Source of the DNA: Paenibacillus pasadenensis DSM 19293
GTDB taxonomy: Bacteria > Bacillota > Bacilli > Paenibacillales > Paenibacillaceae
Assembly: GCF_000422485.1 (NCBI RefSeq)
Contig: NZ_KE383858.1
Location: 76,875 to 117,794, forward strand
Reading direction: 5' to 3'
DNA length: 40,920 nt
This document shows, piece after piece, positions 8,044-17,400 of this stretch; positions within the stretch are counted from its first letter, which is position 1; each line of letters opens with the position of its first letter. The notes beneath the pieces were generated by a model. The model did no database searches and had not been told where the DNA came from. It saw only the letters and a program-made list of their open reading frames with translations. The translations under genes and the position numbers were made by a program.

Positions 8044-8185
8044 GGGCTCCTGTCCGTCCGCGGGCCGTCGCAACCGACCGCCCGTTTGATCATGCGTGCT
8101 CTAATCCAAGACGAATTCGTCCGCCCATGTCCAGCATCGATCGTCGCATCCTGTACATGCCAATCCTTCCAAGGTCGGTGAAGCC

Positions 8186-9424
8186 ATGAACCGAATTCAG
8201 CTTCTGTTCCGCAGCTACCATCCGATAGTCACGTCGCTGCTCTTCGGCCAGATGATCTCCCGGATCGCGATGTCGATGAGCATGCCGTTTCTCGCCCTGT
8301 ACCTCGCCAAAAACACCGACATGAGCGCGGCGATGATCGGCTTCGTCGCCGGTGCGGGATCTCTCGCCGGCACGTTCGGAGGCTTCATCGGCGGAGCTTT
8401 GTCAGACCGCTGCGGCCGCAGGCTCATCATGTTCATCTCGCTTTTCGCCTGGAGCGCCGTCTTCATCGGATTCGCCTTCTTCATGCAGCCGGCGCTGCTG
8501 TTTCTGCTAAGCCTGCTGAACGGCATTTGCCGCTCCTGGTTCGAGCCAGTCTCCCAAGTGTTGATGGGCGATCTCACCGAGCCGGAGCGCCGGTTCAAGC
8601 TGTACTCGCTCCGTTATCTGATGGGCAACGTCGGCGTCGCCATCGGACCGCTGCTCGGCGTCTATCTCGGCGTCGGCAGCAGCCCGCTTCCCTTTCTCGT
8701 GACGGGACTCATTTTCCTGCTCTACGGCTGCATCCTGTTCGCGATGATGAATGCGTTCGGTATAAAGGAGATCGAGGGCGCAGCCAAAAAGGAGAAGGTC
8801 ACGATCGGTTCCGCATGGGCCGCCGTCCGCCGCGACCGGGTGCTTCAGCTGTACACGATCGGCGCGATCCTCGTCGCCATCGGCTACAGCCAGCATGCCG
8901 TCACGCTCTCGCAACATCTGGAGATGAGCTTCAATCAGGGCGTCTACGTGTTCGGCTGGCTCATGACGGCGAATGCCGTCACGGTCATCGTCCTGCAGAT
9001 GCCGCTGTCCAGGCTGCTCGAAAAGCATCGTCCCATCTCGGCGATCCATGCGGGCAACATCCTGTTCGCGCTCGGCCTGGTCGGCTTCGGCATCTCTCCG
9101 ACCATTCCTCTGCTTTTCGTCTCGATGATTCTGTTCACGATCGGCGAAATCCTCAATTACCCGGCAGGCAGCCTGCTCCTGGACCGGCTGGCGCCAGGGG
9201 CGCTTCGCGGCACGTATTTCGGCGCGCAGACATTCGGCAACTTCGGTTACTTTCTCGGTCCGCTGCTCGGCGGTTGGCTGCTTGACCGAACCAGCGGCAT
9301 GATCGTCTTCAGCCTGATCGCCGCGATCCTGCTCAGCTCATCCTTCTTCTATGGAAAGGGAGCGCGGCGCCAATCGAGCCTCGGCTCTACGGAAGCTCCA
9401 GCCGCCCGCACGGCCGGCCTCTGA
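8186..9424 (+). CDS. Major facilitator superfamily transporter
   Basis: This 412-aa protein has twelve predicted membrane helices. The MFS motif A lies between TM2 and TM3 (GGALSDRCGRRLIM, about residues 70-83), and there is a central cytosolic loop around 196-210 (KEIEGAAKKEKVT). The N-terminal half resembles drug:proton antiporters of the DHA1 group (YttB/MdtH/YfcJ type). The start is ATG 8186 with GGTCGGTGAAG upstream, a weak ribosome site. It is monocistronic and convergent with the malic enzyme gene, sharing a bidirectional terminator. Substrate unknown. Confidence 0.85.
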   Translation: MNRIQLLFRSYHPIVTSLLFGQMISRIAMSMSMPFLALYLAKNTDMSAAMIGFVAGAGSLAGTFGGFIGGALSDRCGRRLIMFISLFAWSAVFIGFAFFMQPALLFLLSLLNGICRSWFEPVSQVLMGDLTEPERRFKLYSLRYLMGNVGVAIGPLLGVYLGVGSSPLPFLVTGLIFLLYGCILFAMMNAFGIKEIEGAAKKEKVTIGSAWAAVRRDRVLQLYTIGAILVAIGYSQHAVTLSQHLEMSFNQGVYVFGWLMTANAVTVIVLQMPLSRLLEKHRPISAIHAGNILFALGLVGFGISPTIPLLFVSMILFTIGEILNYPAGSLLLDRLAPGALRGTYFGAQTFGNFGYFLGPLLGGWLLDRTSGMIVFSLIAAILLSSSFFYGKGARRQSSLGSTEAPAARTAGL

Positions 9425-9451
9425 CCGCCGGCAAAGCGAAGCGTTCCGCGG

Positions 9452-9500
9452 CAAGAAAGAAACAAGGCAGAGAGCGAGCTCTCTGCCTTGTTTCTTTTCT
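9452..9500. terminator. Bidirectional terminator, MFS / malic enzyme
   Basis: The arms AAAGAAACAAGGCAGAGAG and CTCTCTGCCTTGTTTCTTT are a perfect match around a 4-nt loop. A-rich and T-rich flanks allow termination in both directions between the convergent genes. Confidence 0.9.
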
Positions 9501-9540
9501 AAGGCCAGCCGCAACGGCTGCTTCGTCTGCGCCAGCTGCA

Positions 9541-9667
9541 GAGCCGCTCTCGCGCGGCGAACCGGCCTTGCTGCCGCCTGCTGTTCCTGCGGATTCCGCC
9601 GGGCGACGCCGCTGCCGCGTGCCGCGCGCTATTCCCGCGGATTCCGGCGGGCGACGCCGCTCTCGCG
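9541..9667. repeat. 48-bp decayed repeat at malic enzyme 3' end
   Basis: A 26-bp near-identical segment ending in GGGCGACGCCGCT occurs at 9588-9613 and 9636-9661, 48 bp (16 codons) apart. GCCGCTCTCGCG at about 9543 may be part of a third unit. The malic enzyme stop (TAG, rc of 9629-9631) falls between the copies, so the last residues of the enzyme are one unit and a translatable copy remains beyond the stop. Confidence 0.6.
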
Positions 9668-11041
9668 GGCCGCCTGCACGACGCGGCGGCGCACTTCCTC
9701 GACGACCTTGGCGTTGAACACGCTCGGGATGATGTAGCTGCGGCTCAGCTCGTCCTCGCCGACGGTGGAGGCGATCGCCTCGGCCGCGGCCAGCTTCATC
9801 TCCTCGTTGATCGTCGTCGCGCGGCAGTCGAGCGCTCCGCGGAAGATGCCCGGGAAGCAGAGCACGTTGTTGATCTGGTTCGGATAGTCCGAGCGCCCGG
9901 TGGCGATGACCGCGACGATGTCTTCGGCCTCCTCGGGCCGGATCTCCGGCTCCGGATTCGCCATCGCGAACACGATCGGCTGCTCGTTCATCGTGAGCAC
10001 CATCTCGCGCTTCAGGATGCCGCCGGCCGACAGGCCGATGAATACATCCGCTCCGGCGACGGCATCGGCCAGGCTGCCGGAGACGCGTCCGGGATTCGTA
10101 TTCGCGGCGTACCAGTTCCACATCGGATGCGCGTAGTCGCGATCCGCCGTCAGGATGCCGTCGCGGTCGACGCCGAGCACGTTGCGGGCGCCGCCGGCGA
10201 GCAGCATTTTCGTGCAGGCGGTGCCGGCCGCGCCGATGCCGCAGACGACGATGCGCGCGTCCTCGATCGACTTGCCCGTCAGGCGCAGCGCGTTGAGCAG
10301 GCCCGCGTACAGGACGACGGCGGTGCCGTGCTGATCGTCGTGGAACACCGGGATGTTGAGCTCCTCGCGCAGCCGCTCCTCGATCTCGAAGCAGCGCGGC
10401 GAGCTGATGTCTTCCAGGTTGATGCCGCCGAAGGCAGGTGCAATCGCTTTCACCGTGCGGATGATCTCCTCGGTATCCTGCGTGTCCAGGCAGATCGGGA
10501 ACGCGTCGACGTCGGCGAACTGCTTGAACAGCATCGCCTTGCCCTCCATGACGGGCATCGCCGCTTCGGGGCCGATGTTGCCGAGGCCGAGCACTGCGCT
10601 GCCGTCGGAGACGACCGCGACCATGTTGCGCTTGATCGTCAGCGTGAACGCCTTGGACGGATCCTCGTGGATGGCCGTGCAGACGCGTGCCACCTCAGGC
10701 GTGTAGACGCGGGAAAGGTCGTCGCGGTTGTGGATGGCGGTCTTGGGCTGAACGGTGATCTTGCCCCCGAGATGCAGCAGGAAGGTGCGGTCGGAGGTGT
10801 TGATGACCCGGATGCCCGGCAGCTGCCCCAGCGTCTTGCCGAGCCGCTCCGTCGTGCCGGTGTCCTTCACCTTGACCGTCAAGTCGCGCGTCGTGCTGCC
10901 TTTGCCCGTCTGGATGACGTCGATGGCGATCATGTCGCCGCCGGCCGCCTCGATGGCGGATACGACCGAGCTGAAGTTGGTGCCGGAGTCGATCTCCAGC
11001 CGGACGATGACGGTCTTGCCGTCCAATGCCTTGTTGTTCAA
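9629..11041 (-). CDS. NAD(P)-dependent malic enzyme with ACT domain
   Basis: This enzyme decarboxylates malate to pyruvate with reduction of NAD(P). The N-terminal ACT-like domain (about residues 10-80, [13 protein letters not shown]) probably binds an amino-acid or other effector. The malic N-terminal domain follows (about 90-225), with the active-site lysine region and the metal-binding acids in [15 protein letters not shown] and FHDDQHGTA. The Rossmann NAD domain has [12 protein letters not shown] (about 267-278). An in-frame ATG at 11050 abuts AAGGAG with no spacer and cannot use it; the TTG at 11041 has 9 nt spacing, so I prefer TTG (470 aa). The C-terminus ends in a repeat unit. The short ACT-bearing type is common in Bacillales; the cofactor cannot be read safely. 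Confidence 0.9.
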   Translation of the reverse strand: MNNKALDGKTVIVRLEIDSGTNFSSVVSAIEAAGGDMIAIDVIQTGKGSTTRDLTVKVKDTGTTERLGKTLGQLPGIRVINTSDRTFLLHLGGKITVQPKTAIHNRDDLSRVYTPEVARVCTAIHEDPSKAFTLTIKRNMVAVVSDGSAVLGLGNIGPEAAMPVMEGKAMLFKQFADVDAFPICLDTQDTEEIIRTVKAIAPAFGGINLEDISSPRCFEIEERLREELNIPVFHDDQHGTAVVLYAGLLNALRLTGKSIEDARIVVCGIGAAGTACTKMLLAGGARNVLGVDRDGILTADRDYAHPMWNWYAANTNPGRVSGSLADAVAGADVFIGLSAGGILKREMVLTMNEQPIVFAMANPEPEIRPEEAEDIVAVIATGRSDYPNQINNVLCFPGIFRGALDCRATTINEEMKLAAAEAIASTVGEDELSRSYIIPSVFNAKVVEEVRRRVVQAARESGVARRNPRE

Positions 11042-11246
11042 TCGGCTCATCTCCTTGGCTTTTGCCTTTAGAGGCGTAGAATACGTGTTGGAGAAAGAAA
11101 AGGGGAGGGAGCGTCCTCCCGTCCCCCGTATAGGTATTGCCTCGGCGCATGCGCTCCAAACGCTCGGCGCGCCGTCCGCGCGTCCGTCGCAGTCGCTTGC
11201 GCAGATCCTGTCCCTGCGCCTGACGCGGACGTCTCCGCGTCGGCGG

Positions 11247-12365
11247 TCAGCGCATCAGCCGCAGCACGGCCGACGGGCATTCCTGCGGATCGTACTGCTG
11301 GCTGCTCTTGGACTGCAGCCGCTGCCGGCGCCGGCCGGAGCTGTAGGGCTCCTGGATGAGCTGGAACCAGCGGTCGATCGTCGCAGCCGACTGCAGCATC
11401 TCGCCGAAGCCGCTGCCGACGAAGTAGTCCAGGTTCTCCTCTTCCTGGCCGGGAATCGGCTTGTAGAACAGCATCGGGATGCCCTTGCTCATGCCCTCGG
11501 TGCAGGTCATGCCGCCGGGCTTGGTCACGAGCAGGTCGGAGGCGTCCATCAGCTTGGAGATCTCGCGCGTGAAGCCGAGCACCTGGATGTTCGGATGGTT
11601 GAACCGCTCGTCGGCCAGCATGCTCTCCCGCGACTTCTCGTTGGTGCCCGTGCAGAAGATGAGCTGAACCTCCTCGCGCCAGCGGGTCATGTAGGTGAAG
11701 AGCTCGTCTTCCTCCTCCATGAGCCCCCAGCCGCCGCCCATGACCAGCACCGTCGGCAGGTTCCGCAAGCCCAGCCCGCTCCGCGCCTGGACCTGGTCCT
11801 GGGACTCCCAGAACTGCGGATGGACCGGGATGCCGGTCACCTCGATGCGGCCGGACGGGATGCCGCGGTCCATCAGCTTGCGCTTGACGACCGGCGTGGA
11901 GACGAGGTAGTGGTTGACCTCCGGACTGGCCCAGGTGCCGTGCGCGTCGTAATCGGTGATCAGCGTGTAAAGAGGCACGTCGAGGCCGAGCCGCTTGAGC
12001 CTGGCGACGGCGGTGTTCGGGCCGGGATGCGTGCAGACGATGATCTCCGGGCGCAGCTGCTGGATGACCTGCTCCGTCTGGGTATAGAAGATCCGGTGAA
12101 TCGCGAGCTGCGCGAACCGGTTGAACGATCGCTTATAGTTGGTGCGGTACATCATGCCTACCAGCTTGGGCTGCTTGCCGACCGTCTTGCGATAGGCGGA
12201 CATGATCAGAGGACCGAGCACCGGATTCAGGAATTTGCCCAGCTCCAGCACGCGGGTCTGGACATCCGGAGACAGCTGCCTCAGCCCGGCAGCGAGCGCA
12301 TATGCCGCTTGGGTGTGTCCGGATCCGAACCCCTCCGATAGCAGCAGCACTCTTTTTTTACGCAT
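11247..12365 (-). CDS. MGDG synthase/UgtP-family glycosyltransferase
   Basis: This 372-aa GT28-fold enzyme probably transfers sugar (glucose or galactose from the UDP form) to diacylglycerol at the membrane, making glycolipid or a lipoteichoic acid anchor. The N-terminal MGDG-synthase domain carries LLLSEGFGSGHTQAA (8-22). The C-terminal UDP-binding half has VLVMGGGWGLMEEEDE (about 213-228) and TKPGGMTCTEGMSKGIP (about 290-306). The open frame continues upstream through a 36-bp minisatellite, but the true start is ATG 12365, set by TAGGTGAG just upstream. It is divergent from kapB. B. subtilis UgtP is the closest well-known relative I can name, but the identity of this copy (UgtP or a paralogue) is uncertain. 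Confidence 0.85.
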   Translation of the reverse strand: MRKKRVLLLSEGFGSGHTQAAYALAAGLRQLSPDVQTRVLELGKFLNPVLGPLIMSAYRKTVGKQPKLVGMMYRTNYKRSFNRFAQLAIHRIFYTQTEQVIQQLRPEIIVCTHPGPNTAVARLKRLGLDVPLYTLITDYDAHGTWASPEVNHYLVSTPVVKRKLMDRGIPSGRIEVTGIPVHPQFWESQDQVQARSGLGLRNLPTVLVMGGGWGLMEEEDELFTYMTRWREEVQLIFCTGTNEKSRESMLADERFNHPNIQVLGFTREISKLMDASDLLVTKPGGMTCTEGMSKGIPMLFYKPIPGQEEENLDYFVGSGFGEMLQSAATIDRWFQLIQEPYSSGRRRQRLQSKSSQQYDPQECPSAVLRLMR

Positions 12366-12496
12366 GCACTCACCTACTTTTCCACTTCCAATATTACGAC
12401 GAGCGCCGCCTATAAAACAAGCTTGGCTTGTCCGCTTGTGCTTACCGGCCCGCTTCCTATATTCTTGGGGAAACGATCCGAAGGAGACGATGACCG

Positions 12497-12886
12497 ATGA
12501 GCGACGACAATCAGGCCAAGGCCGCGGAGGGCTGGGTGCGCTTCGTCTACAAGACGGGGGAGTATGCGGGCAGGCTGGTCGAGCAGGGCTCGCCAAGAAG
12601 CGTCGTGGAGACGCTGGCCGTGCTGCGCCATCCCGAGCAGGGCGACCTGCACCATCCGTACGATCCCGACGTGCCTTTCTTCCATGAAAGGCGGGCGCTG
12701 GCCCATCGCGAAAAGGCGCTCGTGCCGAACCGCGACATCCAGCCGCATGCCGCGGCGGAGCTGCCGGAGTACGAAGCCTCCCGCGAGCAGGCCGTCGCCC
12801 GCATGCTGGAGGAGCTCGACCGGCTGCAGCGCTGGGCGGCGCGCGCGGCCGACCAGCTGCGGACCGTGTCCGCGGACTACCGGTAG
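12497..12886 (+). CDS. kapB: KapB-like sporulation kinase-associated protein
   Basis: This 129-aa protein shows the KapB family signature VLRHPEQGDLHHP followed by VPFFHERRALAHREK (about residues 42-75), on an SH3-like beta fold. In Bacillus subtilis KapB is needed for signalling through the sporulation sensor kinase KinB, which feeds the phosphorelay to Spo0A; this supports an endospore-forming host. AAGGAG is 10-11 nt before the ATG. The name rests on remembered family motifs. No kinase gene is adjacent, so the partner is not visible here. Confidence 0.78.
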   Translation: MSDDNQAKAAEGWVRFVYKTGEYAGRLVEQGSPRSVVETLAVLRHPEQGDLHHPYDPDVPFFHERRALAHREKALVPNRDIQPHAAAELPEYEASREQAVARMLEELDRLQRWAARAADQLRTVSADYR

Positions 12887-12896
12887 CCGGCGCTCG

Positions 12897-12920
12897 GCGC
12901 GGACTCTCGTCAGTCCGCGC
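12897..12920 (+). terminator. Stem-loop after kapB
   Basis: GCGCGGACT and AGTCCGCGC form a 9-bp perfect stem with a 6-nt loop, 11 nt after the stop. The following bases (TGTCTGCG) are a poor T-tract, so it may act more as a 3' end stabiliser. Confidence 0.45.
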
Positions 12921-12962
12921 TGTCTGCGCCTCGAGCACGAGTCGCCGCTGTCCTTTGCGCGC

Positions 12963-13178
12963 GCTCGCGCGGTCTTGTGCCGCTTGGGCACCGTCTGCAT
13001 CCATGCAGTCTTGCGCCGCCTGCGCCCCGTCTGCGTCCGTGCGGTCTTGTGCCGCCTGGGCATCGATTGCGTCCATGCGGTCTTGCGCCGCTTGGGCATC
13101 GATTGCGTCCATGCGGTGTTGCGCCGCCTGGGTGTCGCCTGAATCCATGCAGTCTTGCGCCGCCTGCGCCCTGAGCGC
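12963..13178. repeat. 36-bp tandem repeat (about six copies)
   Basis: The units share a TCCATGCGGTCTTGCGCCGC core and then CTGGGCATCGATTGC or variants, with registers at 12999, 13035, 13071, 13107 and 13143, exactly 36 bp apart. A unit length divisible by 3 keeps all frames open and produces long spurious ORFs on both strands. There is no ribosome site and no plausible protein. I treat it as a non-coding minisatellite between kapB and the next repeats. Confidence 0.8.
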
Positions 13179-13412
13179 ACGCCGCCTGCGTGCATTCGTG
13201 CGTTGTCTGCGTTTCGGGCTTGAGTCATTTCCGTCCTTCGCGCGCCCTGTCAGCATCCTGTGACTTCGTCGTTCGCTTCCTCCATGCATCGCCCTATGCA
13301 AGTGGACCTACGCCATGCCGTTGTGCGCTGCACCCTCGACAACCCGTATCTGCTGAAGAAGGAGAAGCGGCTGCCGTCTGCTTCTGTTGCGCCGCCCGCA
13401 CCATGCACAGCG
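13179..13412. other. Gene-free stretch between repeats
   Basis: Nothing with a ribosome site or recognisable protein was found. It joins the 36-bp array to the inverted-repeat cluster. Together 12887-14465 is a gap of about 1.6 kb without a supportable gene, holding repeats and the gltB control region. Confidence 0.5.
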
Positions 13413-13596
13413 CTAAAGATACTCAGAGACGTTATTTCGCTCCACACCGCCCTTTGGAACTTCTAACGATACTCATAAGCGCTATTGCTCCTAAAACCCG
13501 CAAAATCGGCTCTCCAGCCTCCAATAGCGCGTCTCAGTATCGTTACATTTCGAATTGGGCTCTTTTGAGGCCAATAGCGATCGACAGTATCGTTAG
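13413..13596. repeat. Four copies of an inverted intergenic element
   Basis: Copies are at 13413-13443 (+), 13463-13491 (+), 13519-13546 (-) and 13570-13596 (-). The shared pattern is CTAACGATACT, six or seven variable bases, then CGCTATTG with CTCC or a variant. The +,+,-,- order lets the whole block fold into a large cruciform or RNA hairpin. It resembles a short dispersed palindromic element; there is no coding capacity. Confidence 0.75.
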
Positions 13597-13620
13597 CGCT
13601 CGGAGCGCTTCGCCTCAGGC

Positions 13621-13860
13621 GCCCGGCATCCCGTGCCCGCACTCCCGTGTCTGCATCCCGCGCCCGCACTCCCGTGTCCGCATCCCGTGCCCGCACTCCC
13701 GTGCCCGCATCCCGCGCCCGCATCCCGCGCCGGCATCCCGCGCCGGCATCCCGCGCCGGCATCCCGCGCCCGCATCCCGCGCCGGCATCCCGCGCCGGCA
13801 TCCCGCGCCCCGCATCCCGCGCCCCGCATCCCGCGCCCTGCATCCCATGCCCGCGCCCCT
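13621..13860. repeat. 13-bp tandem array
   Basis: GCATCCCGCGCCG-type units repeat at a 13-bp period (for example 13747, 13760, 13773, 13786). The left end has a related CCCGCACTCCCGTGT pattern and the right end has units of 14 bp. Because 13 is not a multiple of 3, every frame cycles through the same residues, which explains the many overlapping frames here. No protein is supported. Confidence 0.8.
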
Positions 13861-14117
13861 GCGCCGGAGCTTCCGGCAAGCTGACAGCGAGACAGCGTTT
13901 TCATGAAGCCGCGGCCGCCGCAGTTGCAGTTTTGGTTCAAAAATTTGCATGAGTATACATGTGCCGGCTCACTTTGACCTGACATGGAACGTCATCGTTC
14001 GGGCAGATCCGCCATTCCTTAAACTTGGTATACCCAAGCTGCCGAGCCTTGTGATAGGATGAATGCAGAAGCGCCGCTGTGGCGTGGCAAAGCAACGGTT
14101 GGACCCGCTTCAATCCC

Positions 14118-14134
14118 TTGCCGCGCAAGGGAAG
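14118..14134. repeat. Small stem-loop upstream of gltB promoter
   Basis: CCCTTGC and GCAAGGG surround a short CGC-containing loop. About 90 nt upstream (14027-14041) lies CTTGGTATACCCAAG, a near-perfect palindrome that could be a regulator site for the glutamate synthase gene. Confidence 0.35.
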
Positions 14135-14182
14135 GGAGGGATCGGGAGCGAAACTTTTCCTCTCGCGATCAAAAAGATTAAA

Positions 14183-14211
14183 TTGATCTGCGCCGACCCT
14201 AGTGATAAAAT
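14183..14211 (+). promoter_or_regulatory. Probable gltB promoter (sigma-A type)
   Basis: TTGATC (14183-14188) and TAAAAT (14206-14211) are separated by 17 bp, giving a leader of about 250 nt before the gltB ATG. The leader contains CCGGGATCGCCGTCCGG-type short stems but no riboswitch I can recognise. Confidence 0.6.
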
Positions 14212-14465
14212 CGAGGAATAGCTATATAAGCCCCCCTTCCTTTTTCCGGGATCGCCGTCCGGGAGATCCGACCGATTTCTGCCTTTTGAACGACGGGACG
14301 GGACGTAATGGATATGTATTAATATGCATCTTTATTCATGAGATGGAATCGGAGAGCTTCCATGCCAGGCGGGAGCCGCTTCCGGAGTGAAGATGTCTAT
14401 CTAATAGGTAGCCGTTCGCAGCCGTCCGTTCTATATCCATCCTCCGACAGAAAGGTTGCCATCCG

Positions 14466-17400
14466 ATGAACAGGAAAATGACGGGATTGCCGCCGAAACA
14501 AGGCCTTTACGATCCACAGTTCGAAAAAGACGCTTGCGGCATGGGCTTCGTCGCGCACATCAAGGGAGTGAAGTCCCATACGATCATCCGGCAGGCGCTG
14601 ACCGTGCTGGAGAACATGGAGCATCGCGGCGGCCAGGGCAGCGAGCCAAACACTGGCGACGGCGCGGGCATCATGCTGCAGATTCCGCATGGCTTCTTCA
14701 AGCGCGAGCTGAGCCGCCAGGACGTCGAGCTGCCCGCCGAGGGCGATTATGCGGTCGGCATGCTCTTCCTGCCGCAGGACTCGGCCGTGCGCGAGGCGCT
14801 CGAGAGCAAGCTCGAGGCGATCATCGCCGAGGAAGGCCAGCGCGTCATCGGCTGGCGCACCGTGCCGACCGACGACGCCAAGCTCGGCGAGTCGGCGCTC
14901 AAGGCCAAGCCTTACGTGCGCCAGGTGTTCGTGTCGCGTGATGCGGCACTCGCGGACGAGTTGGCTTTCGAGCGCAAGCTGTACGTCATCCGCAAGCGCG
15001 CCGAGCTGGCGATCCGCTATGCGGGGCTCGAGGGCGGCGACATGTTCTATTTCCCATCCTTCTCGTCCAAGAAGATCGTCTACAAGGGCATGCTCACGAC
15101 CGAGCAGGTGCGCTCGTTCTACGTCGATCTCAATGACGAGGCGATGGAGACGGCGATCGCGCTCGTCCACTCCCGCTTCAGCACCAACACGTTCCCGAGC
15201 TGGGAGCGCGCGCATCCGTACCGCTACCTGATCCACAACGGCGAGATCAACACGCTGCGCGGCAACGTCAACTGGATGCACGCGCGCCAGTCGCTGTTCG
15301 CCTCCGAGCTGTTCGGCGAGGACCTGGACAAGATCAAGCCGATCATCAACCCGGACGGCTCCGACACGGCGATGTTCGACAACACGCTGGAGTTCCTGTA
15401 CCTGGCCGGCCGCTCGCTGCCGCATGTGGCGATGATGATGGTGCCGGAGCCGTGGTCGAACCACGAGGACATGAGCCCGGAGAAAAAAGCCTTCTATGAA
15501 TACCACAGCTGCCTGATGGAGCCGTGGGACGGACCGGCCGCGATGGCGTTCACCGACGGCACGCAGATCGGCGCCGTGCTCGACCGCAACGGCCTGCGCC
15601 CGGCGCGCTACTACGTCACCAAGGACGACGTCATCATCCTCGGCTCCGAGGCCGGCACCGTGCCGGTCGAGCCGGAGGAGATCCTGTACAAGGACCGCCT
15701 GCGTCCGGGCCGCATGCTGCTCGTCGACACCAAGGAGGGCCGCATCGTCTCCGACGAGGAGGTCAAGAGCCTCATCGCCTCCGAGAAGCCTTACCAGCAG
15801 TGGCTCGACGACAACCTGATCAGCCTGGCCGACCTGCCGGACGCGCCGGAGCTGCCGGAGCTCGAGCATGCGACGGTGCAGCAGCGCCAGCAGTCGTTCG
15901 GCTACACGTTCGAGGACCTGCGCAAGGTGCTCGAGCCGATGGCGTCCTCCGGCGTCGAGCCGGTCGGCTCGATGGGCTACGACTCGCCGCTGGCCGTCCT
16001 GTCCGAGCGCCCGCAGCGGCTGTACAGCTACTTCAAGCAGCTGTTCGCCCAGGTGACCAACCCGCCGATCGACGCGATCCGCGAGGAGATCATCACGGCG
16101 ACCGGCACGTCGCTCGGACCGGAGCGCAACCTGCTCCATCCGGAGCCGGAGAGCGCGCGTCAGATCCGCCTCGACTCGCCGATCCTCTCCAACGAGGAGT
16201 TCGCCAAGCTGCGCCACGTGCGCCGTCCGGGCTTCAAGTCGATCACGCTGCCGATCTTCTTCCCGGCGGACGGGGGCGAGGCCGGCCTGCGCCAGGCGCT
16301 GCAGACGATGTGCGACGCGGCCGACCGCGTCATCGCCAAGGGGCATAACGTGCTCATCCTGTCCGACTTCGGCTCCGACAAGGACAACTGCCCGATCCCG
16401 GCGCTGCTCGCCGTCTCGTGCCTGCATCACCATCTGATCCGCGAAGGCACGCGTACCCGCGTCAGCCTGCTGCTGGAATCCGGCGAGCCGCGCGAGGTGC
16501 ATCACTTCGCGCTGCTGCTCGGCTACGGCGTGAGCGCGATCAACCCGTACCTGGCGTTCGAGACGCTCGACGACATGATCCGCCAGGGCATGCTGCGCGG
16601 CGTGACGCATGACAAGGCCGTCAAGAACTTCATCAAGGCGGCGACCAAGGGCGTGCTCAAGATCCTGTCCAAGATGGGCATCTCCACGATCCAGTCGTAC
16701 CGCGGCGCGCAGATCTTCGAGGCGGTCGGCCTGCAGGAGTCGGTCATCGACAAGTACTTCACCTGGACGCCTTCGCGCATCGGCGGCATCGGCCTCGACA
16801 TCATCGCCCAGGAGGCTCTCAAGCCGCATCACCGCGCCTATGCCGAGCAGCAGGGCGGAGAGCGCGAGCTCGACTCCGGCGGCGAGTACCAGTGGCGCAA
16901 GGACGGGGAGGACCATCTGTTCAGCCCGCAGACGATTCATACGCTGCAGATGGCTTCCCGCGCTGGCGACTACAAGCTGTACAAAAGGTTCTCGCATCTC
17001 GTGCAGGGCGAGGACCGCAAGTTCATGACGCTGCGCTCGCTGCTCGACTTCAAGAAGGACCGCCAGCCGGTGCCGATCGACGAGGTCGAGAGCGTCGAGG
17101 CGATCATGAAGCGGTTCAAGTCCGGCGCGATGAGCTTCGGCTCGATCTCCAAGGAAGCGCATGAGAGCCTCGCGATCGCGATGAACCGCATCGGCGGCAA
17201 GTCCAACACGGGCGAGGGCGGCGAGGACCCGGCCCGCTTCATTCCGGACGCCAACGGCGATTCGCGCCGCAGCGCGATCAAGCAGGTCGCCTCGGGACGC
17301 TTCGGCGTCACGAGCAACTACCTCGTCAACGCCGACGAGATCCAGATCAAGATGGCGCAGGGCGCCAAGCCGGGCGAGGGCGGACAGCTTCCGGGCCGCA

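Noticed and set aside
12366-13301. N-terminal extension of the MGDG-type transferase with DAQAAQDRM repeats
   Set aside because: The extension runs through the non-coding 36-bp minisatellite and antisense to kapB; a good ribosome site and the family start are at 12365.
12963-13860. Possible CRISPR array
   Set aside because: Units are contiguous tandem repeats without unique spacers, and no cas genes are near.
13463-13985. Overlapping frames of Arg/Gly/Ala repeats on both strands
   Set aside because: They are produced by the 13-bp tandem array in every frame; no ribosome site.
14211-14465. T-box or other riboswitch before gltB
   Set aside because: No T-box sequence or specifier loop, and no recognisable ligand-binding consensus.
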